Shown here piece by piece: positions 23,433 through 32,100 of a DNA stretch of 43,603 nucleotides. Position numbers and translations under genes: made by a program. Position 1 is the stretch's first letter; each line of letters opens with the position of its first letter. Where the stretch lies: NCBI GenBank assembly GCA_043813955.1, contig JBDRKN010000019.1, positions 1 to 43,603 of the forward strand. Direction: 5' to 3'. The notes beneath the pieces are model-generated. The model was not told where the DNA came from. It worked only from the letters and a program-made list of their open reading frames with translations, and did no database searches. The stretch comes from JBDRKN01 sp043813955 (lineage in GTDB: Bacteria; Patescibacteriota; Patescibacteriia; Patescibacteriales; Patescibacteriaceae).

Positions 23433-24557
23433 ATGAAAACAGCAAACAAATTTTTCATTTTCCCATTGCTTATAATATCCCTTACTATTGGAATGGCTTT
23501 GGGCGGCAATTTATTCAATAATCCGCAGACAGTTGCGAATGTATTAAATTTAGATGAGCAGGAGGCTACAATACGGGCTATTGAAAATACCAAGCCAGCT
23601 GTAGTCAGCGTTATGATTTATGATTATGAAACTTATACAGTTATTGATCTTGCCAAGAATACTAAGCAGGTTAAATCTGAACGAGTGCTAATGGGTCAGG
23701 GCACTGGTTTTTTAATTTCATCTAATGGATGGATTTTAACTAACAAGCATGTAGTTGATGTAGCTAGAACTGAAAAAGCTGAGTTTATAGTAATCTTAAA
23801 TGACAAAAGAAAGTATGAAGCTGCATTGATTGACAGAGATCCGTTTAATGATCTGGCAATTTTAAGGATTTTAGGAAAAGATTTTCCTCATTTAGATCTT
23901 GCTAAGAGCAGTGATTTGCCGATTGGAACTACAGTAATGGCTATTGGCAATGCTTTGGGCCGTTACCAGAACAGCGTTACCAAGGGCATTATCAGCGGTT
24001 TGGGACGGACTATTGTCGCTTCTGACAAAGATGGCAATTCAGTTAATTTAGATAATGTAATTCAGACTGATGCTGAAATTAACCATGGAAATTCAGGAGG
24101 CCCGTTAATTGATTTGCATGGCAAGGTGATTGGAGTTAATGTGGCCATAGACGAATCTGGCTCATCAATTGGCTTTGCTATTCCAGCTGATGATATAAAA
24201 CCTGTTATTGACAGCGTAATAGCATATAGCCATATTGTCAGGCCTTGGCTTGGCATACGATATATTATGATAAGTCCAGAATTGGTTGAAGAACGCAGCT
24301 TGCTTAGAAATAATGGAGCCTTGTTAATTAAAAGCGCTGAAGGAGAATTTGCTATTGCTCCAGGATCTCCTGCTGAAAAAGCAGGTTTAAAGGAAGGTGA
24401 TATTATCTTTGAGATCAATGGCATTGCTATTAATGAAAACAAAAGCTTGCTCTCAGTCACGCAATCTTACAAGCCTGGCGACAAGCTTGTAATAAAAATA
24501 CAGCGCGGTAAAGATATAGTTACAAAAATTGCAATTTTAGACGAATTTAAGCAATAA
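23433..24557 (+). CDS. HtrA/DegP-type serine protease with one PDZ domain
   Basis: Membrane-anchored quality-control protease acting outside the cytoplasm. A hydrophobic N-terminal segment (residues 7-25) serves as signal anchor. The trypsin-like domain has an intact triad: His106 in LTNKHVVD, Asp140 in FNDLAIL, and Ser221 in NHGNSGGP. A single PDZ domain spans about residues 275-370 (GSPAEKAGLKEGDIIFEING). At 374 aa it matches DegS/HtrA proteins with one PDZ. A TATAAT at 23410-23415 gives a leader of about ten bases. Substrates may include the many cysteine-rich surface proteins encoded nearby, but that is inference. Confidence 0.94.
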   Translation: MKTANKFFIFPLLIISLTIGMALGGNLFNNPQTVANVLNLDEQEATIRAIENTKPAVVSVMIYDYETYTVIDLAKNTKQVKSERVLMGQGTGFLISSNGWILTNKHVVDVARTEKAEFIVILNDKRKYEAALIDRDPFNDLAILRILGKDFPHLDLAKSSDLPIGTTVMAIGNALGRYQNSVTKGIISGLGRTIVASDKDGNSVNLDNVIQTDAEINHGNSGGPLIDLHGKVIGVNVAIDESGSSIGFAIPADDIKPVIDSVIAYSHIVRPWLGIRYIMISPELVEERSLLRNNGALLIKSAEGEFAIAPGSPAEKAGLKEGDIIFEINGIAINENKSLLSVTQSYKPGDKLVIKIQRGKDIVTKIAILDEFKQ

Positions 24558-24592
24558 TTAACTAAAAAATCAGGCTTTATCTTTAGCATGAT

Positions 24593-24622
24593 TTGTTCTT
24601 GCATTTTTTTTAAAATTATAAT
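24593..24622 (+). promoter_or_regulatory. Promoter of the Gld-type ABC operon
   Basis: TTGTTC (24593-24598), an 18-base spacer and TATAAT (24617-24622). Only 11 bases separate the -10 element from the ATG, so the leader would be a few bases at most. Confidence 0.6.
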
Positions 24623-24633
24623 AATCTGTTAAT

Positions 24634-25563
24634 ATGATAGAAATAAGGAATTTAACTAAAAAATTCGGCTCCCAAACTGTTTTAAATAATATTAATTTTA
24701 CAGTCAAGCAAGGGGAAATTTTAGGCTTTCTCGGACCTAATGGAGCTGGCAAAACCACTACTATGAAAATTATCACAGGGTTTTGGCCGGCTAATTCAGG
24801 CACAGTAGAGATAGCTGGTTTTAATTTAAACAAGCATTCATTATCATTGCGCAAGCGAATCGGATATTTGCCGGAAAATGTGCCATTATATGATGATATG
24901 AAAGTTTTTGAATACCTTAAGTTTATTGCTGAAATGCGCGAGATTGAACATGACAAGATTTTGCCTAGAATCAAGCAGGTCGTTGGCAGATGCGGTTTGC
25001 ACAAAGTAATCGGCCAGCCAATTTCTGAATTATCAAAAGGCTATCGGCAGAGAGTCGGTTTGGCGCAGGCTATTATGCATGATCCTGATATCTTAATTCT
25101 TGACGAGCCTACTACTGGGCTGGATCCTAACCAAATCGTTGAAATTCGAGAATTAATCAAAGAGATTGGAAAGCAGAAGACTGTTATTTTTTCCACGCAT
25201 ATTTTAGCTGAAGCCAGCGCTACTTGCGACCGCGTGTTGATTATTAATAACGGTGAAATTGTGGCAGAAGGAACTCCTGCTGAGCTTGCTGGCAAGCTAG
25301 GAGGCCAGGAAGCTCTGTATATTAAGATTAGGGGCCGAAAAGAAGAAGTATTGCCTGCTTTGCAGAATATTGGAGATGTTGTCAAAGTTGAAGTAAAAGA
25401 TCAGGAAAGCGATGATGTGTTTGGCTATCATGTTGAACCTCAGGAAGGCAAGGATATTAGGGAAGCTTTGGCTAAAAAAATTATGGATAATAATTGGAAT
25501 ATGCTGGAATTAAGCAAGCGCCAGGCCAGCCTAGAAGATGCATTTAGAAAATTAACCAAGTAA
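24634..25563 (+). CDS. ABC transporter ATPase, GldA-like
   Basis: ATP-hydrolysing subunit of an ABC-2 type exporter. Walker A is GPNGAGKT (residues 34-41), the signature LSKGYRQR starts at 132, Walker B is ILILDE (about 152-157) followed by PTTGLDP, and the H-loop is FSTHI. The roughly 80-residue C-terminal extension after the nucleotide-binding domain is typical of the GldA/YxlF type. It is followed 1 bp later by a permease and then by a GldG-like protein, the gliding-associated order gldA-gldF-gldG. The transported substrate is unknown. Confidence 0.93.
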   Translation: MIEIRNLTKKFGSQTVLNNINFTVKQGEILGFLGPNGAGKTTTMKIITGFWPANSGTVEIAGFNLNKHSLSLRKRIGYLPENVPLYDDMKVFEYLKFIAEMREIEHDKILPRIKQVVGRCGLHKVIGQPISELSKGYRQRVGLAQAIMHDPDILILDEPTTGLDPNQIVEIRELIKEIGKQKTVIFSTHILAEASATCDRVLIINNGEIVAEGTPAELAGKLGGQEALYIKIRGRKEEVLPALQNIGDVVKVEVKDQESDDVFGYHVEPQEGKDIREALAKKIMDNNWNMLELSKRQASLEDAFRKLTK

Positions 25564-25564
25564 T

Positions 25565-26299
25565 ATGAATAATCCGCGCTATATAAAATCAATATATATT
25601 TTATTTAAAAAAGAGCTAATGTCTTATTTTAACTCTCCAATTGCCTATGTTTTTATTGGAGTGTTTTTAATTGTTGGAAATTGGCTGTTTTTTAGCCCAT
25701 TCTATTTGCAAGACCAGGCTACTTTGCGCGGCTATTTTGGGCTCTTGCCATGGATTTTCATGTTCTTGGCTCCAGCTATTACTATGCGCTTGTGGCCAGA
25801 AGAAAAACAGACAGGAACTATTGAATTTCTATTAACTCTGCCTATTACAAACTGGCAGGCTGTGTTAGCCAAGTTTCTTAGCGCTTTAATGTTTTTAGCC
25901 ATTGCATTAGCTTTAACTTTATCATTGCCAATCTCTGTTAATTATTTGGGTAATATTGATTTAGGCCCTGTGATAGGAAGCTATATAGGAGCTATCCTTT
26001 TAGGCTCAGCCTATCTATCCCTTGGCTTGTTTATATCCAGCCTTACTAAGAATCAGATCATTGCCTTTATTTTAGCTTTGGCTGCCTGCTTTGCTGTTTT
26101 TATTATAGGATCTGATTTTGTAGTTGTAACCATGCCGAATTTTATAGGCTCAATTTTTAAATTCATTGGCTTAGGAGAGCATTTTTACAATATTGCCAGA
26201 GGAGTGATTGATTCCAAGGATGTTATATATTATTTGTCATTCTCATGGTTTTTCCTATGGCTGAATGTTAAAGTATTGCAGCAAAGAAGCTGGCATTAA
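25565..26299 (+). CDS. ABC-2 permease, GldF-like
   Basis: Integral membrane subunit of the exporter encoded with the upstream ATPase. It has six hydrophobic segments, beginning IAYVFIGVFLIVGNWLFF, then LLPWIFMFLAPAITMRLWPE and KQTGTIEFLLTLPITNW (the conserved ABC-2 coupling region), LMFLAIALALTLSL, IGAILLGSAYLSLGLF and IIAFILALAACFAVFII. At 244 aa the size fits GldF. The 1-bp gap to the ATPase and 9-bp gap to the next gene show one operon. Confidence 0.92.
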   Translation: MNNPRYIKSIYILFKKELMSYFNSPIAYVFIGVFLIVGNWLFFSPFYLQDQATLRGYFGLLPWIFMFLAPAITMRLWPEEKQTGTIEFLLTLPITNWQAVLAKFLSALMFLAIALALTLSLPISVNYLGNIDLGPVIGSYIGAILLGSAYLSLGLFISSLTKNQIIAFILALAACFAVFIIGSDFVVVTMPNFIGSIFKFIGLGEHFYNIARGVIDSKDVIYYLSFSWFFLWLNVKVLQQRSWH

Positions 26300-26308
26300 T
26301 TCAAAGAT

Positions 26309-27811
26309 ATGATTATGTTAAAAACATCTAAATTAAGCATACTGATAATTATGATATTAGCTGTTTTGGTTGTATTAAATTTGCTGTCATATAATTTTTT
26401 TAAGCGCTGGGACATTACTGAAAACAAGCTTTACTCTTTATCTTCTTTTAGCAAGGAAACAGTGCGCGAATTAGATGATGAATTAATAATTGAAGTATAT
26501 TTTGGGCCTGATTTGCCAGTACAGTATCTTAAGTTGCAGCAGGAAGTAGATGATATTTTAGAAGAATATGCCAGCTATTCTGGCAAATTTCAGATAAAAT
26601 ATATTGAATCTGACAAGCTTGATGAAGAAGCAGCCAAGCTGCAAATTCCTAGAATACAATTCAATACTTATCAAAAGGACAAGATGCAGGTAGTTAACGG
26701 CTATCTGGGTTTGGCAATTAAATATCATGATAAAACTGAAGTAATTCAGGTTTTGCAGAATATTAGCAATCTTGAATACATGCTAACTTCTTTGATTAAG
26801 AAATTGACATTAGAAAAGGTGCCAATTATTGGATTTGTTCAAAGCCATAGCAGCCTTGGCCAGACTGATTTAGTTACTGCATCAAATGAAATTAGCAGTT
26901 TGTATCAGATAAAGAATGTTGATTTAAACACAGAAGGGCCTATTGATGAAGAAATTGACACTTTAATAATACCAGGGCCTAAATCAGAAATGTCAGAAGA
27001 GGTTTTAAAAAAAGTTGATGAATTTTTAATAAAGGGCAAGTCAGTTTTAATGCTAATTGATAATATTATGGTAACCAATACTCTTGCGTTTCATAAAAGC
27101 GCTAATAATTTGCCAGATTTATTAAAGCATTACGGGGTCATAGTTAACGACAAGCTTGTTTTAGACAGTTCAAACGGAACAGCTTCATTTACCCAGGGAT
27201 TTATTACATACAATCTTCCTTATCCTTTATGGCCAAAGATTGTTAATAATAATGTTGATAAGGATAACCCTGTTGTAGCTGAGACAGAAGGCGCTGTTTT
27301 GCCATGGGCCACAAGCTTGGAATTAGATACAGAAAAAATAGATAAATCTAACCAGATTTCTTATTTAATAAAATCATCTGCAAAAGCATGGACAAAAGAG
27401 GGAGAATTTGATATGAATCCAAATCAAAAATTATATAATAATGAGGAATTAAAACAATTCATTTTTGCAATAAGCATTAGCGGAAAGTTTAGCAGTTTGT
27501 ACAGCGAGGCCAGCACTGATAATGGCAAATTAATCGTAGTTGCTGACAGCGATTTTGTAAAAGAAGATTTTGTTGCCAGATATCCTCAGAATCTGTTATT
27601 TTTCCAAAATTTGGTTGACGGCTTGAGCTTAGATGCTGACTTGGTCAATATCAGGGCAAAGCAGATCAGCGACCGTCCTCTTAAAGAGACTACTAACAGT
27701 CAAAAAAAGCTGATTCGCTATGCAAATGTTTTTGGCATTACGATCTTGGTGTTAATAGCTGGTTTAGCAAGATATTTTTTAAGAAAAAAAACTAAGCATT
27801 TTGAGTTATAA
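26309..27811 (+). CDS. GldG-like ABC exporter accessory protein
   Basis: About 500 aa, with an N-terminal membrane helix (LSILIIMILAVLVVLNLLS), a large external domain and a C-terminal membrane helix (VFGITILVLIAGLARYF) followed by a basic tail. The start of the external domain, NKLYSLSSFSKETVRELDDE, and IYFG/VYFGPDLP-type strand patterns fit the GldG family (ABC-type uncharacterised transport domain). In Bacteroidetes GldAFG supports gliding and secretion. In Patescibacteria the same triad is frequent and of unknown role, so a motility function should not be assumed. It is the third gene of the operon. Confidence 0.87.
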   Translation: MIMLKTSKLSILIIMILAVLVVLNLLSYNFFKRWDITENKLYSLSSFSKETVRELDDELIIEVYFGPDLPVQYLKLQQEVDDILEEYASYSGKFQIKYIESDKLDEEAAKLQIPRIQFNTYQKDKMQVVNGYLGLAIKYHDKTEVIQVLQNISNLEYMLTSLIKKLTLEKVPIIGFVQSHSSLGQTDLVTASNEISSLYQIKNVDLNTEGPIDEEIDTLIIPGPKSEMSEEVLKKVDEFLIKGKSVLMLIDNIMVTNTLAFHKSANNLPDLLKHYGVIVNDKLVLDSSNGTASFTQGFITYNLPYPLWPKIVNNNVDKDNPVVAETEGAVLPWATSLELDTEKIDKSNQISYLIKSSAKAWTKEGEFDMNPNQKLYNNEELKQFIFAISISGKFSSLYSEASTDNGKLIVVADSDFVKEDFVARYPQNLLFFQNLVDGLSLDADLVNIRAKQISDRPLKETTNSQKKLIRYANVFGITILVLIAGLARYFLRKKTKHFEL

Positions 27812-27845
27812 TTGTTATTTTAAAAATTAATTTGGGAGACAGGAT

Positions 27846-28079
27846 ATGTTTTGGGAAATAATTTCTCTGATTATCTGGGCGCTGATATTGATTTTTGCAA
27901 TATTGTTAACCCCTGGAGGTAGCAAGTTTATATGGAAAAAGATTCGGTGGGTAATAGCGATTTTGATCATTGTTTTTGTTGGCGCTTTTGTTATTGTTTA
28001 TTTAGGCAAAGCGATAGAATGGTTTGGAGAATTACTCTTATGTCCACTTTTAAAAATATCAGGCAGGGTATTGCCGTAA
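27846..28079 (+). CDS. Small two-helix membrane protein, 77 aa
   Basis: No family recognised. Two hydrophobic helices, IISLIIWALILIFAILL and WVIAILIIVFVGAFVIVYLG, are separated by a basic loop (GGSKFIWKKIRW). Purine-rich GGGAG and AGGA precede the ATG, giving a plausible ribosome-binding site that core genes here lack. It is 34 bp after the GldG-like gene and ends at a strong terminator, so it could be the last gene of that operon or a separate unit. Confidence 0.7.
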   Translation: MFWEIISLIIWALILIFAILLTPGGSKFIWKKIRWVIAILIIVFVGAFVIVYLGKAIEWFGELLLCPLLKISGRVLP

Positions 28080-28083
28080 ATTA

Positions 28084-28121
28084 ACAAGGGGTGGTTTAAA
28101 AACCGCCCCTTTGTCATTTTT
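28084..28121 (+). terminator. Intrinsic terminator
   Basis: CAAGGGGTGGTTT pairs with AAACCGCCCCTTTG (one G-U pair), then a T-rich stretch. It closes the ABC exporter region before the sugar kinase. Confidence 0.88.
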
Positions 28122-28165
28122 GGCAATTATGATACAATAGAATTAATAATAACTAACTTATTTAT

Positions 28166-29167
28166 ATGAACTATGATGTAATTACAGTGGGAGGGGCTAC
28201 TGAAGACATTACTTTTTATATTGACGACTATTATCTATTAGACAATGACCAAAGCGCGTCTGGTAATAAATTATTTGCTTTTGATTATGGGACTAAGATA
28301 AATGTTAAAAAAACCTATATGACATTTGGGGGAGGGGCAGCTAATACAGCTGCCTGTTTTTCTTCTTTGGGCTTTAAAACAGGAGGCATTATTAGCTATG
28401 GCAATGATGATCGCGGAAAGCGCATTATTGAAAATTTAAAAAAAGCAGGCGTTGATACAAGCTTGATGAAAAAAGTAGCTAATGAAATTTCCGGCTTTTC
28501 CTTTATCGTTATCGGAGCTGAAAACGAGCACGTGGCTTTTTCGCACAGAGCAGCTAATTCCAAGCTGGATATTTTAGCAAAAGATATAGCTAGTTTTAAA
28601 AAAACTAAATGGATTTTTCTTACAAGCTTTTCAGGCAATTGGAAGCAGGATTTTAACAAGATTTTTAACATTGGTTCATCAGTCAAGATTGGCTGGAACC
28701 CTGGCGAGAGGCAATTGGAAGCAGGATACAAAAATTTGTCTAAGTATTTAAAACGGGTTGATGTGCTTAGCCTTAATAAGGATGAAGCTATTAGCTTGAT
28801 ATTGTCGCATACAGATCATGCCAGCAAGCCATATGATTTCCTTGCTGATTCTAAGAATTTGCTTAATGTAATTCATAGCTGGGGTCCTAGTATTGTGGTA
28901 ATTACTAACAATGAAGAAGGAGCTGACGCTTATGACGGAACTAATTATTATCATCAGCCAGCAGTTGAGACTAAAATAAAAGCTGATACAACTGGCTTGG
29001 GAGATGCTTTTGGCTCTTCCTTTGTTGCCGGTCTAATGCTTTATGACCATAATATTAAAAAATCTTTATTATTAGCAGCAGCAAATGCATCATCAGTATT
29101 AGGCCAGCAAGGCGCTCAGAATGGCTTGCTTAAGATTAAGGATATTCAAAGATTGTTTAAGAAATAA
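28166..29167 (+). CDS. PfkB-family carbohydrate (ribokinase-like) kinase
   Basis: Phosphorylates a sugar or nucleoside with ATP in the cytoplasm. It begins with the family strand ITVGGATEDITFYID. The first PfkB signature is FGGGAANTAACFSSLGFKTG followed by GIISYGNDDRGK. The second, catalytic signature is DTTGLGDAFGSSFVAGL near residue 275, with the base Asp in GLGD. At 333 aa it is slightly long because of an insertion near residues 27-50. The exact substrate cannot be told from the sequence. It is followed 18 bp later by the large subtilisin gene on the same strand. Confidence 0.9.
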   Translation: MNYDVITVGGATEDITFYIDDYYLLDNDQSASGNKLFAFDYGTKINVKKTYMTFGGGAANTAACFSSLGFKTGGIISYGNDDRGKRIIENLKKAGVDTSLMKKVANEISGFSFIVIGAENEHVAFSHRAANSKLDILAKDIASFKKTKWIFLTSFSGNWKQDFNKIFNIGSSVKIGWNPGERQLEAGYKNLSKYLKRVDVLSLNKDEAISLILSHTDHASKPYDFLADSKNLLNVIHSWGPSIVVITNNEEGADAYDGTNYYHQPAVETKIKADTTGLGDAFGSSFVAGLMLYDHNIKKSLLLAAANASSVLGQQGAQNGLLKIKDIQRLFKK

Positions 29168-29185
29168 AATTAAAATATTACAACC

Positions 29186-32100
29186 ATGTTTATTTTAGCA
29201 AAAAAAAGCAAATTTATTCTATTGCTTATTTTAACCATTGCCTGCATTGTTTTAATAAACAATCCATTAAAATCCAAGGCCGGAAGCCTTGGCGTTTATG
29301 GAGATTATTATGCCCAATCATTGATTTGGCAAGATATAATACCAGATCCATATGCTCTGCCTACTTCTGACAGTGATTATGGCATAGAAGGAGTTGATTA
29401 TGTTGCTGATGAAGTAATAGTTAAGTTTAAAGAAGACAAAGTTAATTTAAGCAATATTTTTGGGAAAAAAGAAAGAGAAACCATACTTTCCTCAAAAACC
29501 CCTGCTTTGCAAATACTAGGAGTTAATAATGATTTATTAGATATTCTAAGGCCTGATAATTTAGCTTTAGTTAAAGTCCAGCCAGGAAAGACAGTTAAAG
29601 AGACAATCACAGAGCTTTTGGTTAATCCTAATGTAGAGAGCGCGGATCCAAATTATATTCCAAAGTCAGATTCAATTCCCACAAATGATACGCATAGAAA
29701 CAAACTTTGGGGATTGGATAACTATGGGCAATCGTGGGGCAAAGCCAATGTTGATATTGATGCTGTAAGGGCATGGCAAGAACTTGGTTCTGCCAGAAAT
29801 GTTTTAGTAGCAGTAATTGATGTAGAAGGAATAGATTATACTCATGAAGATTTAGTAAATATTAATTGGTGGCAAAGTTCTAATTGTTATGATCCAGAAG
29901 GGAGATATATAAAAGGTGGTTGTTATCGCGGATATAATGCTGATAAAAATGGAGGAACTCTTTTGCCAGATAATAATAATAATCATGGCACAGCAGTTTC
30001 TAGCGTGATTGTGGCAGAAAGAAATAATAATAAAGGAATTTTAGGTATAGCTCCAAATGTTGAATTTATGTTTATTAAAGCGTATGCTAGTTGGTCGATC
30101 ACGAGAGCTATAGATTTCGCTAGGTATAATGGAGTTAAAATAATAAGCATTAGCCTTTTGCTATCCAATGACGTTGCTAAGAAAAAAGCAATAGGAAATT
30201 TTGTTAATTCAGGTGGTTTATGCATTTTGGGCTCTGGCAATGATGGAATAAATATTGACAATAACTCAATGTATCTAGTATCAAGCTATAATATCAACGG
30301 AATTATCAGTGTTGGAGCTCATGGAAGTGATAATAAAATATGGAATAGTTTTTATAGTTCAAATTATGGCAAAAAGACTGTTGATCTATTAGCCCCTGGC
30401 GAGGATATTTATGTTGCTGATAATTACCCTAAGAATTCATATGAATATGTTAGTGGCACATCTATTTCCGCTCCGTATGTCGCAGGCGTAGCTGCCATGG
30501 TTTGGGGCAAAGAGCCTAATTTAACTAATTTACAAGTTAAAGAAAGAATATTAAAAACAGGAAATCCAATGGTTGTTACTGATAACAAGCATACTGTAAC
30601 TGACCGCAGGTTAAACGCATATAATGCTTTAATTAATTGCGAGCCAAGGAGCATAGACGACCTTTGCGAATACAATAATGTTGGTTGCGGGTATAAAACA
30701 ATTACAGGGATTGATAAGTGTGGCAAGCCTTTTCCAAAAGATTTTCAAATTTGGTGCGGTGATTGTGATGATGATGATGGGAAGCAATCTGAATGTTTTG
30801 ATAATAAATGCAGAAGATGCGTACCATTATCAGATGCAGATCTTTGCATTAAGGGGAATATACAATGTGGATTGGGATATATTACTGATAATTGTAATGA
30901 AGGAAGAATATTAGATTGCGGTGACGCAGAGGAAGTATGTCCAAAGGTGTATCCAAAGTATCGAAAACAAGGTAATGAAAAATGGATATGCTCGGAAAAG
31001 AAATGTACAATATTCGTTAAAGCCCCGGGCGGACTATGGGATGGAGGATATTATTCTACTCTAAGAATAGGAGAGCAAACATGGCTGCATGAAGACTATA
31101 ACGCAGGAGATATGGCGCAAGGAAGCAATAATATGGTTAAGAGCTATGATGAAAAGTATTGTTATGATAATAATGATGATAATTGCATCAAATACGGAGG
31201 ACTATACCAATGGGCAGAAGCCATGGATCTCCCATCAAGATGCAATTATGAAGACTGCTCTGATTTAATCAAAGAAGAGCACCAGGGAATATGCCCTCAA
31301 GGGTTTCACGTGCCAAATGATTCAGACTGGCATGAATTAGAAAAGAATTTTGCCTGCAATGGATATTTATGCGATAAGGACAGGGAAGATGAATGGGCAT
31401 GCTCTAGCGCAGGAGTAGGTTTTCAGATATTAGAGACAACACCGCGCAATCCATCTATGACATACGCCCCATTCTATTCAGGCTACCGTTCTACTGATCC
31501 CAATTCTATTTTTCAAAATATTAACATGAGTATTGGATTTATTTCAGCAGAACAGAAAGATAAAGATAATGCATATATACGGTTATTAAAGAAAGACAAT
31601 GAATTAAAGATAAATCGCATATCTGCGAGCAAGTTTAATGGAAATACATTGCGGTGCATAGCAGATTGTTCTCCTAAGGAACCAATATGGTCAGACTGGC
31701 ATGATATTGGCAAATGCGGAGAGATTGTTCCTAATGAGCAAAAACAGTTAAAATATTGCGAGCCAGGAAAATGCGGTGGAGCTGATTGTGAAACATCAAT
31801 GCAGGGCAGATTCATAGATTGCTATTCTGATGATTTTGACTGTGGAGAAGATTTAATTGAATACGAAGGAGGACCTAGAAAAAAGGACGGAAAAGCAGGA
31901 TATTATGGAGTTGCTAAAATATGCGATGACTATGGAGGCAACTGCCAATGCTGGTTTAAAGATGAATTAAATGTAGGAATAATGCTCACTGATAGCCAGT
32001 GGTATAATGAGAAATATGAATATGGTGTTTTTGTAAATCAATTTCATAAAGCTGATGATAATATTGTTCAAAAAGCATGCATAGACAATGTTTTAAGCAA

